A DNA stretch of 64,000 nucleotides from positions 287,501 to 351,500 of the forward strand of contig NZ_FNGS01000008.1 in the NCBI RefSeq assembly GCF_900103285.1. The letters are read 5' to 3'. Below the pieces are notes generated by a model. It ran no database searches, had not been told where the DNA came from, and saw only the letters and a program-made list of their open reading frames with translations. Made by a program: the position numbers and the translations under genes. Source of the DNA: Siphonobacter aquaeclarae. GTDB taxonomy: Bacteria > Bacteroidota > Bacteroidia > Cytophagales > Spirosomataceae. Shown here one piece after another: positions 47,921 to 56,912 of this stretch (its first letter is position 1; each line of letters opens with the position of its first letter).

Positions 47921-49009
47921 ATGAAAAAGTACGTCGCCGCCTGGTTATGGATGGTCTCTTCGGGAATGCTCGCTGCATTCCCGAAGAGCGATCCGCCGGG
48001 TAAAGTGAAGGCTTTTTCTTTTCGGGAGAACGACACGACGGCATATGTACTGAACCTGGCGTATGACGCCGCCGGTCAACCGTCGTACTTCTACCGGAAT
48101 ATTTTCACGCCGGTTTGCTATACAGGAGAATGCAAACCGGTCTATGTCAATTTTTACTGGGATTTGCTCGGCAATTACATCCGGTACGACCTGCCCGAGG
48201 GCAAAACCCTCACCAAAATGGACCACAAGGAATTTGACGAAGCCAACTACGACAAGCTGCAGCAGATTCTGAGTGACCCGGAGTCGCTCCTGAAAGACGT
48301 CACGATCTACGACCTCATCGGTCCTGATACCGATAAGCTCCGGGATTCGGTTGACGCAAAAACCGGAGCCACGCTCAAAACCATCAAAAACGAAGTGATC
48401 GAAGGCGCCGTCTATACCTGCTATACCCTCTGGCACATCGCCTATGGCAAAGGATGCGGCGAAATGAAGCGGCTTACCGATTCACTGATGACAGATGATT
48501 TGCTTCATGCCTTTCTTCAATCACAAAACTTTCATTATCAGTACTTTGCGATGGAAAAAGTAGTGGGAAATCCGGCGTTTCTGAACGACTGGCTGACGGT
48601 TATCCGGGGGAAGAATCCGTTCGTCGCCCGCGCTGCCCTTCAAAAGCTGGACCCGCAGGTATTTGCCTCCGACGACCGCCAGGTCTGGCTTTGGGAAACC
48701 TACCGGCGGGCAGGCTATACGCTCCAGCTCGCTATTCTGAAAAAACTGGAAACGATACCGGTACGCCCCGCCCTCGCCGGAACCCTCGCGGAGGCCCTGC
48801 CCGCCGCCAATGCCGAACAGACCGGCTATTTCCTCGGCATTCTGAGAAAAGGAAAACCGTCGGTGGCTGTCGCCCGGAAACTGGCCGCAACCCTCGCCAC
48901 CGCCACACCCGGACAGGGCGAAGAAGTCTACCGGCTGCTCGACAGCTGGAAGCTCGCGGACCGGGCCGTCCGGGACCAACTCAAAAAATGGAAACAGACT
49001 CATGAATAA
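47921..49009 (+). CDS. Exported protein with an FMN-attachment-like motif and helical repeats
   Basis: 362 aa with a signal-like N-terminus (KKYVAAWLWMVSSGMLAAFP). Residues 60-125 hold a Cys pair (CYTGEC) and a VYVNFYWDLLGNYIRYDLP block. Residues 145-151 read DAKTGAT, matching the Dxx(S/T)GA(T/S) motif at which ApbE attaches FMN through a phosphoester (T151 here), followed by a conserved-looking NEVIEGAVYTCYTLWHIAYG. From about 190 the protein is alpha-helical and repeat-like. An ApbE gene lies two genes downstream. I infer a flavinylated extracytoplasmic electron carrier; I do not recognise the full family. It starts 3 bp after susD and overlaps the next gene by 8 bp. Confidence 0.62.
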   Translation: MKKYVAAWLWMVSSGMLAAFPKSDPPGKVKAFSFRENDTTAYVLNLAYDAAGQPSYFYRNIFTPVCYTGECKPVYVNFYWDLLGNYIRYDLPEGKTLTKMDHKEFDEANYDKLQQILSDPESLLKDVTIYDLIGPDTDKLRDSVDAKTGATLKTIKNEVIEGAVYTCYTLWHIAYGKGCGEMKRLTDSLMTDDLLHAFLQSQNFHYQYFAMEKVVGNPAFLNDWLTVIRGKNPFVARAALQKLDPQVFASDDRQVWLWETYRRAGYTLQLAILKKLETIPVRPALAGTLAEALPAANAEQTGYFLGILRKGKPSVAVARKLAATLATATPGQGEEVYRLLDSWKLADRAVRDQLKKWKQTHE

Positions 49010-50783
49010 ATACCTGCTACTCTTTCTGTGCTGCCTGACAAGCCTCGCACTCCGGGCGCAGAATCACGTCTTCGTTGAAACAGAATCCTTCGCGAATAAA
49101 GGCGGCTGGGTCACCGACCAGCAATCGTTTGTCGTCATCGGCTCTTCGTACCTGATGGCGCATGGCATGGGCCGGCCGGTGAAGGACGCGTCGACCACCG
49201 TAACATTCCCGAAAAAAGGGAAATACCGCCTTTGGGTCCGGACGAAAGACTGGGCGCCGTTTCCAAAAGGCCCCGGCCGTTTTCAGGTGGTACTGAACGG
49301 AACGCCGGTCAGTACGGTCTTCGGTGAAAGCGGTTCTGACGAATGGAAATGGTACGATGGGGGAGAAGTAAACATCACTGATGCGACGCTCAACGTAGCA
49401 TTGCATGACCTCACGGGCTTCAACGGCCGCTGCGACGCCCTGCTCTTTACGGATGCCCCGAAGTTTATGCCGCCCGCCACGACAGCTGAGCTGACACCTT
49501 TGCGCCGGAAACTGCTTGGGCTGACCAGCCAGCCGATTGACGCCGGGAAGTTTGACCTCGTCGTCATCGGCGGCGGTATTGCCGGTACCTGCGCCGCGAT
49601 CTCCGGCGCCCGCCTGGGCCTGAAAGTGGCGCTGATTCAGGACCGCCCGATGCTCGGAGGCAACAACAGCTCCGAAATCCGGGTACACCTGAAGGGAGAA
49701 ACCGACCAGAACCATTACCCGAAACTCGGCCGTATTGTCCGGGAAATGGACAATGGCGACCCCGGTAACGGCAACCCCGACGGAAACGAGTACGGCGACG
49801 CCCGTAAAATCGCCATCGTCAAGGCTGAAAAGAACATCACCTTGTTTCTGAATACGTTTGTAGATCAGGTTGAAACGGAAAACAAGACGATTAAGTCGGT
49901 CGTTGGCCGGAATATCCTGACCAACCAGGAGTACCGTTTTTCGGGAACCTATTTTTCCGATTGCACGGGCGACGGCACCATCGGCTACCTGGCCGGCGCG
50001 GATTTCCACATGGGTCGGGAGAGTAAGGCGGAAACCGGAGAATCCCTCGCGCCGGATAAAGCGGACAATTTTACGCTTGGCACTTCCAACCTCTGGGCGT
50101 CTGTCGACCGGGACAGCCTGACGACTTTCCCCGTGACGCCCTGGGCCATTCCGTTTTCGGAAGAATACCACGTAGACAGCCACAAGGCCGATTGGGAGTG
50201 GGAAACCGGTTTTGGTAACTTCAATACGATCACAGAAGCCGAAAAAATCCGTGATCACAACCTCCGCGCGATCTATGGCAACTGGTCGTACCTCAAAAAC
50301 AACAAGAAGGAAAAGTACGGGAAAAAGCAGCTGGCCTGGGTAGCGTACATCGGCGGCAAGCGGGAGTCCCGCCGCCTTCTCGGCGACCATATCCTGACCC
50401 AGATGGATATTCAGGACGGGAAGTTTTACCCCGACGGCACCGCTACCGCGACCTGGACGATAGACCTTCACTTCCCCGACCCCAAAAACAGCAAGTACTT
50501 TGAAGGACAGGAGTTTTTTGCAGGGACGAAACACATCAAGGTCGCGCCGTATACCATACCGTACCGCTGCCTGTATTCCCGGAATATTACCAACCTGTTT
50601 ATGGCGGGCCGGAACATCAGTACCACGCACGTTGCCTTCGGCAGTACGCGCGTCATGCGTACTTGCGGAATGATGGGCGAGGTAGTCGGGTATGCGGCAT
50701 ATGTCGGAAAGAAACACCAGACCAGCCCCCGCGGCGTCTACCAGGACTACCTGCAGGAGCTGGTTACCCTGATCCGAGATTAG
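49002..50783 (+). CDS. Secreted FAD-dependent oxidoreductase with N-terminal carbohydrate-binding-like domain
   Basis: 593 aa. Signal peptide (YLLLFLCCLTSLALRAQ), a beta-sandwich domain at residues 22-155 (HVFVETESFANKGGW, GKYRLWVRTKDW) resembling carbohydrate-binding modules, then the FAD_oxidored (PF12831-like) domain. The dinucleotide-binding motif is DLVVIGGGIAGTCAAISGAR (GGGIAG at 190-195), followed by DRPMLGGNNSSEIR, FSDCTGDGTIGYLAGA, YIGGKRESRRLLGDH and NLFMAGRNISTTHVAFGSTRVM. The reaction is probably oxidation of a sugar or sugar acid outside the cytoplasm; the substrate is unknown. The stop abuts the apbE ATG. Confidence 0.85.
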   Translation: MNKYLLLFLCCLTSLALRAQNHVFVETESFANKGGWVTDQQSFVVIGSSYLMAHGMGRPVKDASTTVTFPKKGKYRLWVRTKDWAPFPKGPGRFQVVLNGTPVSTVFGESGSDEWKWYDGGEVNITDATLNVALHDLTGFNGRCDALLFTDAPKFMPPATTAELTPLRRKLLGLTSQPIDAGKFDLVVIGGGIAGTCAAISGARLGLKVALIQDRPMLGGNNSSEIRVHLKGETDQNHYPKLGRIVREMDNGDPGNGNPDGNEYGDARKIAIVKAEKNITLFLNTFVDQVETENKTIKSVVGRNILTNQEYRFSGTYFSDCTGDGTIGYLAGADFHMGRESKAETGESLAPDKADNFTLGTSNLWASVDRDSLTTFPVTPWAIPFSEEYHVDSHKADWEWETGFGNFNTITEAEKIRDHNLRAIYGNWSYLKNNKKEKYGKKQLAWVAYIGGKRESRRLLGDHILTQMDIQDGKFYPDGTATATWTIDLHFPDPKNSKYFEGQEFFAGTKHIKVAPYTIPYRCLYSRNITNLFMAGRNISTTHVAFGSTRVMRTCGMMGEVVGYAAYVGKKHQTSPRGVYQDYLQELVTLIRD

Positions 50784-51764
50784 ATGAAGCTGTTTCTGAT
50801 ACTCTGCCTGTTTGCCGGAGTACTTCCGGGCTATGCGCAGCCGCTCCAGGTACTCGGCGGTCGGGCACAGGGAACTACCTGGGAGGTAAAATGCCGGCAT
50901 CCCGTATCCCTGAAAGCAGGCGTCGATTCGGTACTCGAGGCGATGGACCAATGCCTGTCGCTGTACCGGAACGATTCAGAGCTATCAGCATTCAACAGGG
51001 GAATAAGTCACCGGTTCCGTTCGCCGATTTTTTTCGAAGTATTGAAGAAGTCGGAAGAGATATTCCGGGAATCGGATGGGCTGTTTGACCCGACGGTACT
51101 TCCGCTGGTCGAGGCCTACGGATTCGGCGCATCGCGGAAGCGGACCGGAGCCGATCCTGATTCCCTCCGGCAGTGGGTCGGGTTCGGGTATATTGCGTAT
51201 GATGCCACATCGGTCCGAAAGAAAAAGGAGGGCGTCCGGCTCGATTTCAACGGAATTGCACAGGGATATACGGTTGACCTCGTCGGCCGGTACCTCGAAA
51301 AAAAAGGCGTAGCCGATTACCTCGTCGAAATAGGCGGAGAAATTCGCTGCCGGGGCGAAAAACAGCCTGGAAAACCCTGGTCGATCGGCATCGAAAACCC
51401 GGAACATCCCGGCCGGAACCTGGCGACCGTTCCCTTGAAAAACCGGGCCATGACCACCGCCGGAAACTACCGGAGCCGCTATGTCGCCGACGGGCAGGTA
51501 TATACCCACATCATCAACCCGAAAACGGGTCTGATGGAGCAGAGTAACCTGCTGAGTGTAACGGTACTCGCGCCGGATGCGATGACGGCCGACGGCTACG
51601 ATACGGCCTTCATGGTCATGGGCCTCGAACGGACACGGGCCTTTCTGGCCCGCCATCCGGAACTGGACGCCTGGCTCGTCTACGCCGACGAAACCGGGCA
51701 TTTGAAAACTGAAGCAACGGACGGTCTGAAAGCCATTCTTTCAACCGAAACGAATCCAAAATGA
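50784..51764 (+). CDS. apbE: FAD:protein FMN transferase (ApbE)
   Basis: 326 aa with a signal peptide (MKLFLILCLFAGVLPGYA-QP). Family blocks are RAQGTTWEV, LSLYRNDSELSAFNR, DPTVLPLVEAYGFG, RLDFNGIAQGYTVDLVGRYL, VEIGGEIRCRG, MTTAGNYRSRY, THIINPKTG and the Mg2+-binding MTADGYDTAFMVMG (D270, T274). ApbE moves FMN from FAD onto Ser/Thr of extracytoplasmic proteins. Its presence inside a susC/susD gene set, near a protein with a DxxTGAT motif, suggests a dedicated target. It starts directly after the oxidoreductase stop and overlaps the next gene by 4 bp. Confidence 0.95.
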   Translation: MKLFLILCLFAGVLPGYAQPLQVLGGRAQGTTWEVKCRHPVSLKAGVDSVLEAMDQCLSLYRNDSELSAFNRGISHRFRSPIFFEVLKKSEEIFRESDGLFDPTVLPLVEAYGFGASRKRTGADPDSLRQWVGFGYIAYDATSVRKKKEGVRLDFNGIAQGYTVDLVGRYLEKKGVADYLVEIGGEIRCRGEKQPGKPWSIGIENPEHPGRNLATVPLKNRAMTTAGNYRSRYVADGQVYTHIINPKTGLMEQSNLLSVTVLAPDAMTADGYDTAFMVMGLERTRAFLARHPELDAWLVYADETGHLKTEATDGLKAILSTETNPK

Positions 51765-54331
51765 TCCGATACACGATTGCATGGCTGGCGTTGAGCTGCT
51801 GGCTTCCGGTGGCCGCCCAGTCGGGGCTTTCCCTGAAAAACGACCAGCTCGACCTGGTGTGGACGAAAAAGCCGCAGGGCTGGGTACTCGAAAAAGCGGC
51901 GGTCCGGAAAGGCCGGCAGTGGGAAACGCTCGCGAATCCATCCGGAGAGGGAACGCTGCTTTTCTCAGCAGAAAAGCCCGACGGAAAGCCGCAGACGAGC
52001 TTTCAGAAAAGCACCGGAGGTACTTTCCCGGAAGCTAACTACCATTACCAGGAATCCCAATGGGCGGAGAGCATCAACCCGGTGTCGCTGAATACCGCCG
52101 GTACTGCCGTTCATTTCTTCCCGCAACAAGGCAGACAGGAGGGAAAGGGCCACGTACAGTTTGAGACGGAAATGCCGGAAGGGGTCATTGTGACCGACTA
52201 CCGCCTCGACGCACGTTTCCCGAATGACATTCAGGTTACTCAGACGCTGACCGCCCGGAAGGCCGGGTATTTTTCCCTGCCGTCTCCTACGCTGGTTTCG
52301 GTAGAGGAAAAGCAGCTCTCGTGGGCGTCGGTTCCCGGTTATTTTCAGGGAAATACGATTCAGAAGGATTTCCCGCGGGCCTATGCGTACGGAATGGGCG
52401 TGCCGGAGCTGCCGGTCGTTTACCGCGAACGCTGCGCGAGTACCTTGTGCCCGCTGGTGACGACCAAATCCGGAATTACGTATTCCATTATTCCTGAACC
52501 GGGCCTCGCCCGGGATCCGTGGGAGAAGGATAAAATCACGCAGGTAGACTGGCACATCGGTCTTTCCCACAAAAACCGGAAGTCCCAACTCGCACCGACA
52601 TTGTACTACCCGGTACTCGGGGAAGAGAAATCGGGGTTGAAAGCCGGAGAATCCGTGAGTTATCAGTTCCGGTATTCCTTCCGGGAAGGCGACTGGTTCC
52701 GGGCGATTCACCACGCCGTGTATGACATCTACCGGTTCCGGGAGTCGCTGGCGCTGCGGCAAAGCAGGCAGTCGCTCACGAGCCGGATCGAAAAAATGCA
52801 CCACTACCTGACAGACCCTGTCACCTCGATGTGGAATGTCGAAGAGTACAAAGGCATGAAAATCGGGGCGCAGTCGTACATGGGCGGCGTAGTAGGTTCG
52901 AACAAGGATGCCATGAAAAACGCCGATTACGGTGCGATGTGGTTCCTGGCGAACGCGACGGGTGATCCCGAGCTGACACAGAAAGTACTTCCCTATGCCC
53001 TGAACTTCAAGCTCGCCCAGCAAACCGGCAGTGGTTTTTTCAAGGGCGCAGTGGAAGGGCAGTACTACCTGGCGAAGTCAAAGAAGTTTGTGGAAGAATG
53101 GGGCGAGGTCGTCGAACCGATCGGCGTTACCTACTATACCATGCTCGACATCGGCAATATTCTTCTTTTTGAGCCGGAGAATGCGGAGCTGAAGGAAAAG
53201 CTGCGCGCCGGCGCCGATTTCCTTCTTCATAATCAGTTTCCGGACGGGCACTGGGCCGTGGCATATGATCACCATAGCCAGGAAGAGATTTTCAAGGATA
53301 TTCCCGATGTGCGTCCGACGTTTTACGGCCTCATTGTCGCCTATCGCATCCTGAAAGATCCGAAGTACCTGGCGGCCGCCCGGAAAGGCGCTGACTGGTT
53401 CCTGAAAGAATCGGTAGAGAAAGGCCACTTTCTCGGCGTCTGCGGGGATGCGCGTTATGCGCCCGATTTTGCAACGGGCCAATCGGCGCAAGCCTTACTG
53501 GACCTGTTTGACCTGACGAAAGACGCCCGCTACCAGAAGGGAGCTATCACGGCAGCGAAAATCTACACCAGTTCCATTTATACGCATCCGATTGCAGATA
53601 CGAAACCGAAAACAGTCAACGGCATCGCCCGGGAAGACTGGGAAATTGCCCAATCAGGCCTCAGCTTCGAGCACGGCGGTATTTTCGGCTCGGCCAACCG
53701 CCACGGACCTATTCAGTTGTGCAGCCATGCCGGGATGTTTATCCGGTTGTATCAGCTGACGAAAGACCCGCTTTTCCGGGATATGGCCCGTGCCGGCGCG
53801 ATTGGTCGTGACGCGTTCGTCGACCCGAAAACCAGCGTCGCTTCCTACTACTGGCAGGCGATGAACCGCGGTGCCGGCCCCTATCCGCACCACGCCTGGT
53901 GGCAGATCGGCTGGATCACAGATTACCTCATGGCGGAGGCGGAACTACGGTCGAACCGGGAAGTAGCCTTTCCCCGCGGTTTTGTAACGCCGAAAGTAGG
54001 CCCGCACCAGACCTATGGTTTTGCTGCCGGAACGATTTATGGAGACAAAGCCCGCCTGCTTATTCGTGAAGGGGTAGTAGAGACAGACCAGCCGGCGGTA
54101 GACTATGTTCTCGCCCGTTCAGAGAAATCCAACCGGCTGTATGTCATTCTGTTGAATAACCGCGTGCAGCCGACGACTACCCGCCTTGCCTTTCATCCCG
54201 AAAAATGGAAAGCCGGAAGCAGCGTTCGTGCTATCCGCAGTTTGACGTCGGGAAAAACAGGGAACGAAGGGACGCTGGAGATCCCCGGCTTCGGGATTGA
54301 CGTACTGGCGATAGACCTGACCGGCCAATGA
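51761..54331 (+). CDS. Large secreted protein with (alpha/alpha)6-barrel glycosidase-like C-terminal half
   Basis: 856 aa. Signal peptide (RYTIAWLALSCWLPVAAQ), an N-terminal beta-rich region (20-310) and a helical half (about 340-730) with six-hairpin glycosidase-like repeats: NADYGAMWFLANATGDPEL, GADFLLHNQFPDGHWAVAYD, PTFYGLIVAYRILKDPKYLAAARKGADWFL and ATGQSAQALLDLFDLTKDARY. A small C-terminal beta domain ends it. I do not know the catalytic residues or substrate. The position between apbE and an esterase, with 4-bp overlaps on both sides, makes a glycan-degrading or lyase role likely. Confidence 0.66.
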   Translation: MIRYTIAWLALSCWLPVAAQSGLSLKNDQLDLVWTKKPQGWVLEKAAVRKGRQWETLANPSGEGTLLFSAEKPDGKPQTSFQKSTGGTFPEANYHYQESQWAESINPVSLNTAGTAVHFFPQQGRQEGKGHVQFETEMPEGVIVTDYRLDARFPNDIQVTQTLTARKAGYFSLPSPTLVSVEEKQLSWASVPGYFQGNTIQKDFPRAYAYGMGVPELPVVYRERCASTLCPLVTTKSGITYSIIPEPGLARDPWEKDKITQVDWHIGLSHKNRKSQLAPTLYYPVLGEEKSGLKAGESVSYQFRYSFREGDWFRAIHHAVYDIYRFRESLALRQSRQSLTSRIEKMHHYLTDPVTSMWNVEEYKGMKIGAQSYMGGVVGSNKDAMKNADYGAMWFLANATGDPELTQKVLPYALNFKLAQQTGSGFFKGAVEGQYYLAKSKKFVEEWGEVVEPIGVTYYTMLDIGNILLFEPENAELKEKLRAGADFLLHNQFPDGHWAVAYDHHSQEEIFKDIPDVRPTFYGLIVAYRILKDPKYLAAARKGADWFLKESVEKGHFLGVCGDARYAPDFATGQSAQALLDLFDLTKDARYQKGAITAAKIYTSSIYTHPIADTKPKTVNGIAREDWEIAQSGLSFEHGGIFGSANRHGPIQLCSHAGMFIRLYQLTKDPLFRDMARAGAIGRDAFVDPKTSVASYYWQAMNRGAGPYPHHAWWQIGWITDYLMAEAELRSNREVAFPRGFVTPKVGPHQTYGFAAGTIYGDKARLLIREGVVETDQPAVDYVLARSEKSNRLYVILLNNRVQPTTTRLAFHPEKWKAGSSVRAIRSLTSGKTGNEGTLEIPGFGIDVLAIDLTGQ

Positions 54332-55119
54332 AAAGATACCTGGTTATCGCTTTTCTGCTTGTATATCAGGCAGGTATGGGCCAGCGGGTTCTGTTCGTCG
54401 CTGCAGGTCAAAGCAATTCAGTAGGGCAGGGAGATGCCGCTCAATCCGTGAAAACGGCGCATGGATGGGAATACCGTTCGCAGGGAGATTCCCTCGCCCG
54501 GTTGCTTGATCCTGTCGGCGAAAATGCGCTCGACTTTCAACGGGCCAATACCGGCAGCGCCTGGCCTGCCTTCGCCGCGAGGTACTTTGAGCGGACAGGC
54601 AGAGAAGTAGTACTGGTGCCAGCGGCCCGTGGCGGCAGCTCCTGCCACGAAAAAGCGGAGCTGGGCGACATGGGGACGTGGTACCCGACCGGCCGCAAGC
54701 CGCTTTTTGAAAACGCCATCCTCAAAGTTCAGCAGGCAGAACGGAAAACAGGCCTGAAGACGGCCGGCATTATCTGGTTGCAGGGCGAGCGTGATGCCAA
54801 CGCCATCTTCGACCAAAAGATGACCCCTGCTGAATATGAACAGGCACTGGAAGAGCTGATTACCCGCTTCCGGAGTCGCCTGGGGCGCCCGGTACCTTTT
54901 TACATTGTACTGACTGGAAATCAGGATGGCCGGGAGCCGATCGGCAACGAGGCCGTCCGCAAGGCACAGCAGAGCGTCGCAAAACGCCTGCCGGATGTGC
55001 AGGTTGTCTACGAAGACACCCCGCTGTTTCCCGCTCAAAAACGAATGAAAGACTTTGTCCACTACGGCCAGGATGCGTTGAATGAGATCGGGCGGGTGGT
55101 GGCAGAGAAAGTGAAATAG
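54328..55119 (+). CDS. SASA-domain carbohydrate esterase (SGNH-type)
   Basis: 263 aa with a signal peptide (YLVIAFLLVYQAGMGQ). The esterase motif is GQSNS with nucleophile S29, the block III-like segment is IIWLQGERDANAI, and the catalytic pair is D242 and H245 in KDFVHYGQDALNEIG. This family removes acetyl groups from sialate, xylan or pectin sugars; the exact linkage is not predictable. It overlaps the upstream gene by 4 bp. Confidence 0.88.
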   Translation: MKRYLVIAFLLVYQAGMGQRVLFVAAGQSNSVGQGDAAQSVKTAHGWEYRSQGDSLARLLDPVGENALDFQRANTGSAWPAFAARYFERTGREVVLVPAARGGSSCHEKAELGDMGTWYPTGRKPLFENAILKVQQAERKTGLKTAGIIWLQGERDANAIFDQKMTPAEYEQALEELITRFRSRLGRPVPFYIVLTGNQDGREPIGNEAVRKAQQSVAKRLPDVQVVYEDTPLFPAQKRMKDFVHYGQDALNEIGRVVAEKVK

Positions 55120-55120
55120 T

Positions 55121-55198
55121 GTTTTCGGTTTTCAGTTTGCGGTTTTCAGTTGGCCTGTGCTGACTTCAACCGTAAACCGAAGACCGCAAACCGAAAAC
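55121..55198. repeat. Imperfect inverted repeat of degenerate words between esterase and symporter genes
   Basis: The 32-nt arms 55121-55152 and 55167-55198 match at 26 of 32 positions. Each arm is made of repeated words such as GTTTTCGG, TTTTCAG and TTTGCGG. It fills the gap between two co-directional genes. It lacks a T-run, so it is not a standard terminator. Same style as the repeats near secE and nusG, with different words. Confidence 0.75.
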
Positions 55199-55205
55199 AG
55201 CCTAT

Positions 55206-56912
55206 ATGAATTCCATCATCGACACCACCGTCATTTTTATTTTCTCCGCGTTTGTGCTGGCGATCGGACTGCTGTTCGCGCGGACGGGGCGGAACCTCAA
55301 GTCCTTTTTTGCGGGCGGAGAGGCAGTACCCTGGTTCATCGGCGGGTTGTCGTTGTTCATGTCCTTCTTTTCGGCAGGTACCTTCGTCGCCTGGGGATCT
55401 ATTGCCTACAAACATGGCTGGGTCGCTGTGACGATTCAGTGGACGATGTGCATCGGAGCCCTTGTGACCGGCCTGTACCTCGCCCCGAAGTGGAAAGCTA
55501 CGGGTAACCTGACCGCCGCGGAATTCATCCGGGACCGCCTGGGAGAGCGCGTTCAGAAGACCTACATCGGCATTTTTACGCTGGTATCCGTCTTCATCAA
55601 AGGATCGGTCCTGTATCCGGTAGCGAAGCTGGTCAGTGTTTCGCTGGGTTTCCCGCTGGTGGAATCAACGATTGTTCTGGGTATTTTCATGATTGCCTAT
55701 ACCGCCGTCGGCGGGCTATGGGCGGTGATGGTGACGGATATTCTGCAGTTTGTCATCCTGTCGGCGGCAGTCTTCATTTTGCTGCCGCTTTCGCTGGAAA
55801 AGGCGGGTGGCTTTGAACAGTTTACCGCAAAAGTACCGGCAGATTTCTTCGACCTGCTTCACGGCGAGTATACCCTCGGTTTTGTCCTGGCGTTTGTGGT
55901 CTATCACATTGCCTATATCGGTGGAAACTGGACGTTTGTGCAGCGGTATACCTCGGTAGATACGCCGAAATCCGCCCGGAAAGTCGCTTTTCTTTTCGCG
56001 GGACTCTACCTCGTCAGCCCGGTCATCTGGATGCTGCCTCCGATGGTATACCAGTCGATCAACCCCGGCCTGGCCGGTCTTGATACTGAAAACGCGTACC
56101 TGATGATCTGCAAGCTGGTACTTCCGCCGGGCTTGCTAGGGCTGATGCTGACCGGGATGTACTTCTCGACATCCGCCAGTGCCAATACGACGCTGAATGT
56201 AGTATCTGCTGTTTTCACGAATGATATCTACAAAGGATTCATCAATCCCGCCGCGTCGGATAAGCAACTGATCCGCACGGCCCGGCTGTCGTCCTGGGGT
56301 TTTGGTATCGGGATGATCCTGATCGCGCTGCTGGTTCCGGCGGCCGGGGGGATCGTGGAGGTAGTCCTCAGTATTTCAGCCATTTCCGGCGGACCGCTTC
56401 TCGCGCCGCCGCTCTGGGCGCTGTTTTCGAAACGGCTCGACGGGCGCACGACCTTCGCCATTACCCTGATCGGCCTCGCCGTCAACCTCTATTTCAAGGT
56501 ACTGTCGCCCTGGCTGTTTCATATCAAGCTGAGCCGGGCGCTGGAGACCATCATCGGCGTCGGATTACCGTTGCTTTTGCTGTTGCTCCATGAACTGTAT
56601 GCCCGTTCACAGGACCGGATCGCTCCCGAATACGAGCCGTACCTGCGCGCGAAAGCAGCGAAAAAAGAAGCGGCCACAGCTCAGTCTGAGGAAGAGGCGG
56701 CCGCTATTGAGGCACAAAACCGCTTCGGCCTGAAGGTGATTGCCGGCTCCCTGCTGTTTGTTGCCGCCGTATTGCTGGTGCTCAGCTTCCTGACGACGTC
56801 GGGAAGTGGTATCACCGCCGGTATAGCCGTCGTGGTGGCCCTCGGCTCATTCATACCCTGGCGGGCGGCCCGGAAGCAGCCCTCGCCAGACCCTACGCCT
56901 ACTCACGTCTGA
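55206..56912 (+). CDS. Sodium:solute symporter (SSS family)
   Basis: 568 aa with about 13 membrane helices. Family features are the first helices (IFSAFVLAIGLLFARTGRNL, FFAGGEAVPWFIGGLSLFMS), WGSIAYKHGWVAVTIQ, YTAVGGLWAVMVTDILQFVI and GLMLTGMYFSTSASANTTLNVV (Na+ site region). A charged loop at about 480-505 is Ala/Glu-rich. It probably brings the released sugar or uronic acid into the cytoplasm. Its stop overlaps the GH2 start by 1 bp. Confidence 0.92.
   Translation: MNSIIDTTVIFIFSAFVLAIGLLFARTGRNLKSFFAGGEAVPWFIGGLSLFMSFFSAGTFVAWGSIAYKHGWVAVTIQWTMCIGALVTGLYLAPKWKATGNLTAAEFIRDRLGERVQKTYIGIFTLVSVFIKGSVLYPVAKLVSVSLGFPLVESTIVLGIFMIAYTAVGGLWAVMVTDILQFVILSAAVFILLPLSLEKAGGFEQFTAKVPADFFDLLHGEYTLGFVLAFVVYHIAYIGGNWTFVQRYTSVDTPKSARKVAFLFAGLYLVSPVIWMLPPMVYQSINPGLAGLDTENAYLMICKLVLPPGLLGLMLTGMYFSTSASANTTLNVVSAVFTNDIYKGFINPAASDKQLIRTARLSSWGFGIGMILIALLVPAAGGIVEVVLSISAISGGPLLAPPLWALFSKRLDGRTTFAITLIGLAVNLYFKVLSPWLFHIKLSRALETIIGVGLPLLLLLLHELYARSQDRIAPEYEPYLRAKAAKKEAATAQSEEEAAAIEAQNRFGLKVIAGSLLFVAAVLLVLSFLTTSGSGITAGIAVVVALGSFIPWRAARKQPSPDPTPTHV

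Noticed and set aside
49017..50951. 644-codon minus-strand frame across the FAD oxidoreductase gene
   Set aside because: The plus strand encodes an intact signal peptide and FAD-binding motif; the reverse frame has neither motif nor plausible neighbours.
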